The notes under the pieces: model-generated
The model's database searches: none
What the model was told of the DNA's origin: nothing
Seen by the model: the letters and a program-made list of their open reading frames with translations, nothing else
Program-made: the position numbers and the translations under genes
Assembly (NCBI GenBank): GCA_043820265.1
Contig: JBDREA010000095.1
Span: 1-17,474, forward strand
Length of the DNA stretch: 17,474 nt
Origin: JBDREA01 sp043820265
Lineage (GTDB): Archaea; Altiarchaeota; Altiarchaeia; IMC4; JBDREA01
Direction of reading: 5' to 3'
Shown here: positions 13,135 to 17,474 of the stretch, one piece after another
Layout of the letters: each line of letters begins with the position of its first letter
How positions within the stretch are numbered: position 1 is the first letter of the stretch

Positions 13135-15606
13135 ATGAAAAAAATAATTGGGTTATTTTTTTGTATTCTACTGATGTCTTCTTTTGCGTCGAGCGAATTC
13201 CAATGCTCAGATTATCCAGATGAGGGGATAATTATCCTGCTCGATCAAATTGAGAATAACATTACATATAGTAAATATCAAAAATCTTCTGATCTGCCAG
13301 ATGGTTGGGAAATAATTTCTCAATCGGAGATTTCTGATGAGGAGTTCAAGGATTACTTATTAGATAGCAGCATCCTCAGCTCAGCTGATTATAAAAAGGG
13401 AGAATTTTTAGGGGCCCATAGGCAAACTATAAGATCGGATACAGGGGAAAAATTCTATGTTCGAGTGGAAACCTTTTCAGATTATAATGCCATGAGAAAA
13501 ATATATAATCAATTGTATGATGTTTATGACAGAGCGAGGAATATTCAAAAGTTTGAAGGATTAGGTGATCAGGGGATATCAGGATTCGTGGCGCAATGGG
13601 CCGGCGATAAAGACCAACAAGCAATATTCTATCGGGGAAGTTTATTATACAACATATTTACTGAAGAACATCCAAACGCAAGATCAGAGTTAATAACTCT
13701 AGCTAAAAGTTATTCCAGTACCCGAAAATCCCTAAATTATATCCAGAATTTCAATTGGAGGGTTATGATTTGTGAATCACAGACTCCGTTATGCACGCAA
13801 AGGATCGGTTTTAATCCTTCTGCTGAAACCTATGAGCTGTTGAAATGTTCGACTACAGAAAATGGACGAAAGATAAAGTGTCCTGATGAAAGAATAGACA
13901 AATTTTTAAATTTTATTGAAATACCATTTGCATCCTGTGAAAAAGGGAATATACTCGAATACGAAATTGAAAAATATACGGAGTTTCCCATTCCTAACAG
14001 ATTCTGGTCGGTAGATGATTTTTATTTTCGAAGAATATATCCTGCTGAAAAACTCAAGTTAGTTCTAAATCTGCCTAAGGATATGGATATACTCGATTAT
14101 TCGACCGGTAGCATTGAACCTATAACTTATGAAAGAGGTGACGACAAGACTTACATGTGGGAAAAGACAGGGTCCGAACCCTACGAATATGAGTCTTTTA
14201 TGCCTTCTCGGCGCGAGCTCCTTCTCAGAACAAGTTATACTTCTTTGAAATCATGGCAGGAAGTTGAAGAATGGGTGGAAGGACTATTTGAAGGCGCCAT
14301 TGATCAGGTTGCGAGTGTCTCTAAAGTTAAGGAAATTGTCGGTTCATCCGATTCTGATGAAGAGAAAATCAGAAAAATATTTGAGTGGGTGAGAGACAAC
14401 ATCCGATACGAGGATGCCGAGATTGGATTCAATACTGGTTACCGCCCCCATGATGCGAAAAAGGTCTTGGATTATAAGTTCGGAGACTGCAAAGACCAAT
14501 CCATATTACTTACTTCGATGCTTAGGGCGGCGGGAATAAAAGCATATCCTGTGCTTGTGGGAAGAGATCCTTTGAATAAGAACGTTCCAAGCCCATTTGA
14601 GTTCTACCACGCGATAGTAGCGGTTCCAAAAGGGGGGAATGAGTACCTGTGGCTTGATTCGACTTGTAGTTCATGCCCGGTAGGATATATTCCTCCAAGC
14701 GATCAAGGATCGGATGTATTAATATTACTCGATGAAAAGGATGGCTTCACAAAGACGCCTGAAATGGAAAGCGACAAAAACAGGATATCTGAAACAAACT
14801 ACTTTGTCAAAGTAAAAGACAACGGAAGTGCCGAGATAGAAATCGACTTTTCCAGAATGGGGTATGAAGCGGCTTATCTAAATCATGAATTTGAAGAAGA
14901 CTCAAGCAAAGACGACTTGAAAGACGAGTTCGGAAGCGAGATAAATGTAATCTGCAATGATTATGAAATTTCAAATTACGATATAGGGGAATCTGAAAAC
15001 AAAGAAACTTTCCAGGTGAAAATCAGAGTTGACTGCAAAGATTTTGCAACCAAATCAGACGATAAGTTAGCATTCAAGATAAAACAGTACGGATTCTTCT
15101 CGAGTGTGATAGATGATGATGAAAGAGAGTTTCCAATAGAAATAGATTACAATGAGAGATACGACACAACTACTCAAATAACAATTCCTGAGGACTACAA
15201 GGTTGGTTTACTCCCCGACCCGGTGGCCAAAAGTGAGGATTTCGCGAGCTATGAGTTCACTCCAACTCAGGCAGATGGAAAAATATCATTTTCCACAAAA
15301 ATAACAATCAACCAAATAACGGTTCCTCCAGAGAAATTCCCCCAGTTTAAAAAGTTTTTCACAGAGATGAACGGGATAGAGAATATTGTGGTTTTGCAAC
15401 CCAAATCTTCAACAGAAGAAATAAAAGCCGAAGACGTAAAAATTGGCGAATCCTCTTCAGTACCCGCTGAGATTACTTCTTCAATCGATACAAACGAACC
15501 TGTGAAAGGGGAACAGGGAGGCAATAATGGTCTGTTGATTATTATTGGCGCAGTAGTAGTTTTCGTACTAATTGTGGGTGCGTTTTTATTGGGTAAGAAA
15601 CATTAA
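13135..15606 (+). CDS. Secreted, membrane-anchored transglutaminase-like protein
   Basis: 823 residues from ATG 13135, preceded by GGTG 9 nt upstream; the product then opens with a clean signal peptide (MKKIIGLFFCILLMSSFASS). Residues about 25-205 form an alpha/beta domain of unknown function ending in an FYRGSLLYNIF-type strand. Residues about 415-540 hold a transglutaminase/protease-like core with the triad Cys452 (GDCKDQS), His492 (FYHAIVAV) and Asp508 (WLDST). Beta-rich segments follow, and a single membrane helix (about 798-818) ends in KKH. The catalytic triad is intact, so cysteine-peptidase or transamidase activity outside the cell is plausible; the substrate is unknown. Codon use looks more AT-rich than in neighbours over the first third. 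It is divergent from the L7Ae operon. Confidence 0.83.
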   Translation: MKKIIGLFFCILLMSSFASSEFQCSDYPDEGIIILLDQIENNITYSKYQKSSDLPDGWEIISQSEISDEEFKDYLLDSSILSSADYKKGEFLGAHRQTIRSDTGEKFYVRVETFSDYNAMRKIYNQLYDVYDRARNIQKFEGLGDQGISGFVAQWAGDKDQQAIFYRGSLLYNIFTEEHPNARSELITLAKSYSSTRKSLNYIQNFNWRVMICESQTPLCTQRIGFNPSAETYELLKCSTTENGRKIKCPDERIDKFLNFIEIPFASCEKGNILEYEIEKYTEFPIPNRFWSVDDFYFRRIYPAEKLKLVLNLPKDMDILDYSTGSIEPITYERGDDKTYMWEKTGSEPYEYESFMPSRRELLLRTSYTSLKSWQEVEEWVEGLFEGAIDQVASVSKVKEIVGSSDSDEEKIRKIFEWVRDNIRYEDAEIGFNTGYRPHDAKKVLDYKFGDCKDQSILLTSMLRAAGIKAYPVLVGRDPLNKNVPSPFEFYHAIVAVPKGGNEYLWLDSTCSSCPVGYIPPSDQGSDVLILLDEKDGFTKTPEMESDKNRISETNYFVKVKDNGSAEIEIDFSRMGYEAAYLNHEFEEDSSKDDLKDEFGSEINVICNDYEISNYDIGESENKETFQVKIRVDCKDFATKSDDKLAFKIKQYGFFSSVIDDDEREFPIEIDYNERYDTTTQITIPEDYKVGLLPDPVAKSEDFASYEFTPTQADGKISFSTKITINQITVPPEKFPQFKKFFTEMNGIENIVVLQPKSSTEEIKAEDVKIGESSSVPAEITSSIDTNEPVKGEQGGNNGLLIIIGAVVVFVLIVGAFLLGKKH

Positions 15607-15616
15607 AGGAGAACAG

Positions 15617-15646
15617 CTAAACCTCTGCTTTTTCCAGCTCCGAGTA
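15617..15646 (-). pseudogene. Displaced 3' end of the CBS-domain gene
   Basis: On the minus strand these 30 bases encode YSELEKAEV and a TAG stop. The intact CBS gene ends YSELEKAQV and TAA, 191 bp away. Eight of nine residues match, but only about 20 of 30 bases, and the changes are largely synonymous, including two different serine codon families. No further CBS sequence is found upstream of the tyrosine. It is best read as the tail of a diverged second copy. Confidence 0.6.
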
Positions 15647-15675
15647 TAGACAATTGCTCGGAATGTCTTTTTTTT
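15640..15675 (+). terminator. Hairpin plus T8 terminator of the transglutaminase-like gene
   Basis: CCGAG (15640-15644) pairs with CTCGG (15657-15661), and eight T residues follow at 15668-15675, about 60 nt after the stop codon. The T tract alone would suffice in archaea. Confidence 0.5.
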
Positions 15676-15690
15676 GCAATTGCATATAGG

Positions 15691-15717
15691 GGATTTTGAT
15701 TAGGTTAATCGAAATCC
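15691..15717. repeat. Tight hairpin, 12-bp arms with 3-nt loop
   Basis: GGATTTTGATTA (15691-15702) and TAATCGAAATCC (15706-15717) pair throughout with one G-T wobble, around the loop GGT. It lies in the convergent spacer between the transglutaminase-like and CBS genes. Possible transcription end structure for the CBS gene. Confidence 0.6.
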
Positions 15718-15722
15718 TAAAT

Positions 15723-15786
15723 AGGACTTTGAAAACAATAGGTGGGGATTTTTCAAATGCCATTTAAAGAGATTTTTCAAAGTCCT
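15723..15786. repeat. 13-bp inverted repeat with alternative pairing partner
   Basis: AGGACTTTGAAAA (15723-15735) and TTTTCAAAGTCCT (15774-15786) are perfect complements. GATTTTTCAAA occurs twice (15747-15757 and 15771-15781), so the left arm can pair either with the near copy (8 bp) or the far copy (13 bp). Confidence 0.65.
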
Positions 15787-15807
15787 CTATATTGAGTTGG
15801 AGAGAAA

Positions 15808-16218
15808 TTAGACTTGTGCTTTCTCCAACTCACTATATTTTGGCATTTCTGAGAGTTTGCTTTGGATTATGTCTCTGGCGGAGACGACTCCGACTGCTTT
15901 GCCTTCCTCTTCGACTACGACTCGGCGGATCTTCAGGGTGCTCATCAGGTATATGACGTCATCGACTGTATAGTCTGCTGTGACTGTGATGAGAGGTAAG
16001 GTCATTATTTCTTCCGCCTTGGTTTTTTCCGGGTCCAAGCCTTTCGCAACGACCTTTTTCAGGAGGTCTCGTTCGGTGATGACACCCATTATCACGCCTG
16101 CGGATTCGACTAGTATACCTCCGATGTCCCGGGCTGCCATGTGTTCAGCAGCTTGTCGAACTGATATTTGGCCGTCGATTTTTTCTATGTCGCGGCTCAT
16201 GATTTCTGTGATCTTCAT
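15808..16218 (-). CDS. Two-CBS-domain protein
   Basis: 136 residues made almost only of a CBS pair (Bateman module): first domain about 1-60 (IMSRDIEKIDGQISVRQAAEHM, then GGILV, then GVITERDLLKKV), second about 68-125 (IMTLPLITVTADYTVDDVIYLM, IRRVVVEEEGKAVGVVSARDII). Such stand-alone archaeal CBS proteins bind adenine nucleotides or S-adenosylmethionine and are thought to sense energy state; the ligand here is not readable. The ATG at 16218 opens with the typical KITEIMSRD. A TATA-like TTTTTTATTC on the minus strand (about 16249-16258) is a plausible promoter. A diverged copy of its last nine codons lies 191 bp downstream. Confidence 0.92.
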   Translation of the reverse strand: MKITEIMSRDIEKIDGQISVRQAAEHMAARDIGGILVESAGVIMGVITERDLLKKVVAKGLDPEKTKAEEIMTLPLITVTADYTVDDVIYLMSTLKIRRVVVEEEGKAVGVVSARDIIQSKLSEMPKYSELEKAQV

Positions 16219-16271
16219 TTTTCTTTTGTATTGATTATCAAGCTAGAGAATAAAAAACATGAATAATTCTT

Positions 16272-17327
16272 TCAAATAAATTTTAAGAGCCCTTTTTTCT
16301 TCGGGAGGGGGTGTGCTTCTATGTCTAGTTGATGCTTTATCTCTTCAGCCAAAAATTTGTCGTGTCCATGGTGCGTGTAGACGATTTCAGGATTGCATCC
16401 CATGATGAAGCGGATGAGGGATGGATAGTCGCAGTGATCGCTTATCGGGAAAGCTGATTCAACTCCCATTTTGTATTTATAGCCAGGATTAGTTGCCCAA
16501 CCTGTGAAAATCGCTCGATGATGATCTTCTTTGCCTTTTAAGATAGGCGAGTCTTTTCTTACGACTGGGGTTACAACAATCGGGGCCTTTTCTTCTTTTA
16601 GCAGAGTCTCTTTCTTGCCTTTAAAACTATGTCCATGATTTTTCAGGACTTCGTTGACTTTGCCGATCTTTTCATCAACCAAATATTCAAATCCAGATTC
16701 GTCCAAAAAATTGCATATCTGCTGGGCTTTTCCCAGGGGATAACCCATTAAAACCACTTTTTCATCTTTTCCTATCAATTCCTCTATCCAGTCCTTGGCC
16801 CTGCCCCAAACGGTTTTTTGGTCGGGGAAAACGTAGTCGGGAAATCCGTACGTTGATTCGACTACCAATATGTCGGTTTCTACTGCTTGGGCACCCTGCG
16901 AAAAGAAGCTTTTTTTGGTGTTGAAGTCACCTGTTACGAGCACCCGGGATTTACCTTCGATCAAAAACATGGATGAGCCTGGAATGTGTCCTCCGTCAAG
17001 TAGTGTTACCTTAGTATCTTGGTTCACAGGAAGATCCCACTCTCTTCTGTGTTTTACCAAATCTGCTGTTAAAGGGGTTGTAATTACCGCTTCTCCTTGG
17101 TATTTTTTTGGAATATGATCGAAGTGTGCATGCGTTATCAAGTTGACGCGGTCTTTTGAAAACCTTGTCCCATCCACTAAGAAATCATCTCCGATTGCTA
17201 CTCCCCCAAAATCCTTCATCACATTGTTTATATGGGGGTTTACTGTTTTTTGGTCTATCTTCTTTGGATTGGATGGGTTAGGGTCCCTGCTATTATTTGT
17301 AATACTACCTCTATGTTCAGATTCCAA
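16272..17327 (-). CDS. Metallo-beta-lactamase-fold nuclease, beta-CASP/YSH1-like (COG1236 type)
   Basis: 351 residues. The metal site motif HAHFDH is at residues 66-71, followed by LLDGGHIPGSSMFLIEG, the VLVTGDFN strand and the late SDHCDY histidine motif, then THHG near the end. This layout belongs to archaeal relatives of RNA 3'-end processing and DNA-repair MBL nucleases (CPSF73/SNM1-like); whether the substrate is RNA or DNA is not clear. I accept TTG 17327 as start because GAGGTG lies 5 nt upstream and a TATA box (TTATAAAT, minus strand 17368-17361) is suitably placed. The first 36 residues are a polar, Asn/Pro-rich lead not expected in the family; a later start at Met37 is the alternative. 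Confidence 0.85.
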   Translation of the reverse strand: MESEHRGSITNNSRDPNPSNPKKIDQKTVNPHINNVMKDFGGVAIGDDFLVDGTRFSKDRVNLITHAHFDHIPKKYQGEAVITTPLTADLVKHRREWDLPVNQDTKVTLLDGGHIPGSSMFLIEGKSRVLVTGDFNTKKSFFSQGAQAVETDILVVESTYGFPDYVFPDQKTVWGRAKDWIEELIGKDEKVVLMGYPLGKAQQICNFLDESGFEYLVDEKIGKVNEVLKNHGHSFKGKKETLLKEEKAPIVVTPVVRKDSPILKGKEDHHRAIFTGWATNPGYKYKMGVESAFPISDHCDYPSLIRFIMGCNPEIVYTHHGHDKFLAEEIKHQLDIEAHPLPKKKGLLKFI

Positions 17328-17360
17328 AAAGACACCTCACGCGAGTCATTACGATTTAGG

Positions 17361-17368
17361 ATTTATAA
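17361..17368 (-). promoter_or_regulatory. TATA box of the MBL-fold nuclease gene
   Basis: The minus strand reads CTTATAAATCC in this place. Transcription would begin near 17339, just before the GAGGTG ribosome binding site at 17338-17333, giving a very short leader. Confidence 0.45.
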
Positions 17369-17420
17369 GATAATTCATAGTGGGGAATTTTTATTGTCTA
17401 AACTTTAATCACATTATACT

Positions 17421-17474
17421 ATGGATCGGTTCTTCGCCTTACTGAATGTCTTATTATATGTTATGCTCGTATTC
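17421..17474 (+). CDS. Start of a probable membrane protein, 3'-partial
   Basis: An ATG at 17421 opens a frame that runs to the window end without a stop, encoding MDRFFALLNVLLYVMLVF, a hydrophobic N-terminus like a signal anchor. A TTTTTATT run at about 17388-17395 could be its TATA box, giving an almost leaderless mRNA. Only 18 residues are visible, so neither the gene nor its function is certain. Confidence 0.4.
   Translation, partial: MDRFFALLNVLLYVMLVF

Noticed and set aside
17461..17474. TTATGCTCGTA at the window end, similar to a palindrome half-site
   Set aside because: It falls in the probable coding start of the next gene and has no facing arm in the window.

Overview
The window comes from an archaeon. 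It carries transcription factor B, a Gar1-like H/ACA protein, L7Ae, the eukaryote-type ribosomal proteins S28e, L24e and S19e, a PDCD5-family protein and a CTP-dependent riboflavin kinase. Promoters are AT-rich TATA boxes, and several genes use an (A)GGTG ribosome binding site complementary to the archaeal 16S 3' end, some of them with GTG or TTG starts. The gene set looks euryarchaeal or DPANN-like, but I cannot place it more precisely.

Layout. 1-3703 (+): the 3' part of a large membrane protein (degenerate polysaccharide-deacetylase-like ectodomain, carboxypeptidase-regulatory/PEGA-like domain, one membrane helix, cytoplasmic TPRs), then a WzxC-type flippase; both point to cell-surface polysaccharide. 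3720-4748 (-): an M42 metallo-aminopeptidase. 4749-5003: a divergent intergenic region with two tandem perfect palindromes. 5004-7458 (+): gar1-tfb-ribK, probably one operon. 7461-8021 (-): an AbrB/RelE toxin-antitoxin pair lying between argG and a displaced second copy of the argG 3' end. 8093-9292 (-): argG. 9420-10610 (+): a secreted GATase-like/coiled-coil/membrane-anchored protein. 10644-12807 (-): the operon rpl7ae-rps28e-rpl24e-ndk-rps19e-PDCD5. 12838-13134: a second palindrome cluster. 13135-15606 (+): a membrane-anchored transglutaminase-like protein. 15607-15807: a hairpin-rich spacer holding a second copy of the CBS gene 3' end. 15808-16218 (-): a two-CBS-domain protein. 16272-17327 (-): a beta-CASP-like metallo-beta-lactamase-fold nuclease. 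17421 to the end (+): the start of a probable membrane protein.

The most interesting signals are these. (1) The l7ae leader contains a textbook kink-turn that embeds the Shine-Dalgarno sequence, which predicts autogenous translational control by L7Ae. (2) TFB has a lysine-rich N-terminal extension built of about ten 11-residue repeats. (3) Two divergent intergenic regions, upstream of the Gar1 and L7Ae operons, each carry a pair of perfect 12-14 bp palindromes with a shared core and the same geometry. (4) Two genes (argG and the CBS gene) have a diverged second copy of their own 3' end just downstream; in the argG case a toxin-antitoxin module fills the gap, which looks like insertion at, or replacement of, a gene 3' end.

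The core operons (L7Ae, Gar1, TFB, ribosomal proteins) run information processing. The three large membrane-anchored proteins and the flippase point to an elaborate envelope. I saw no tRNA, rRNA, CRISPR array or insertion sequence.
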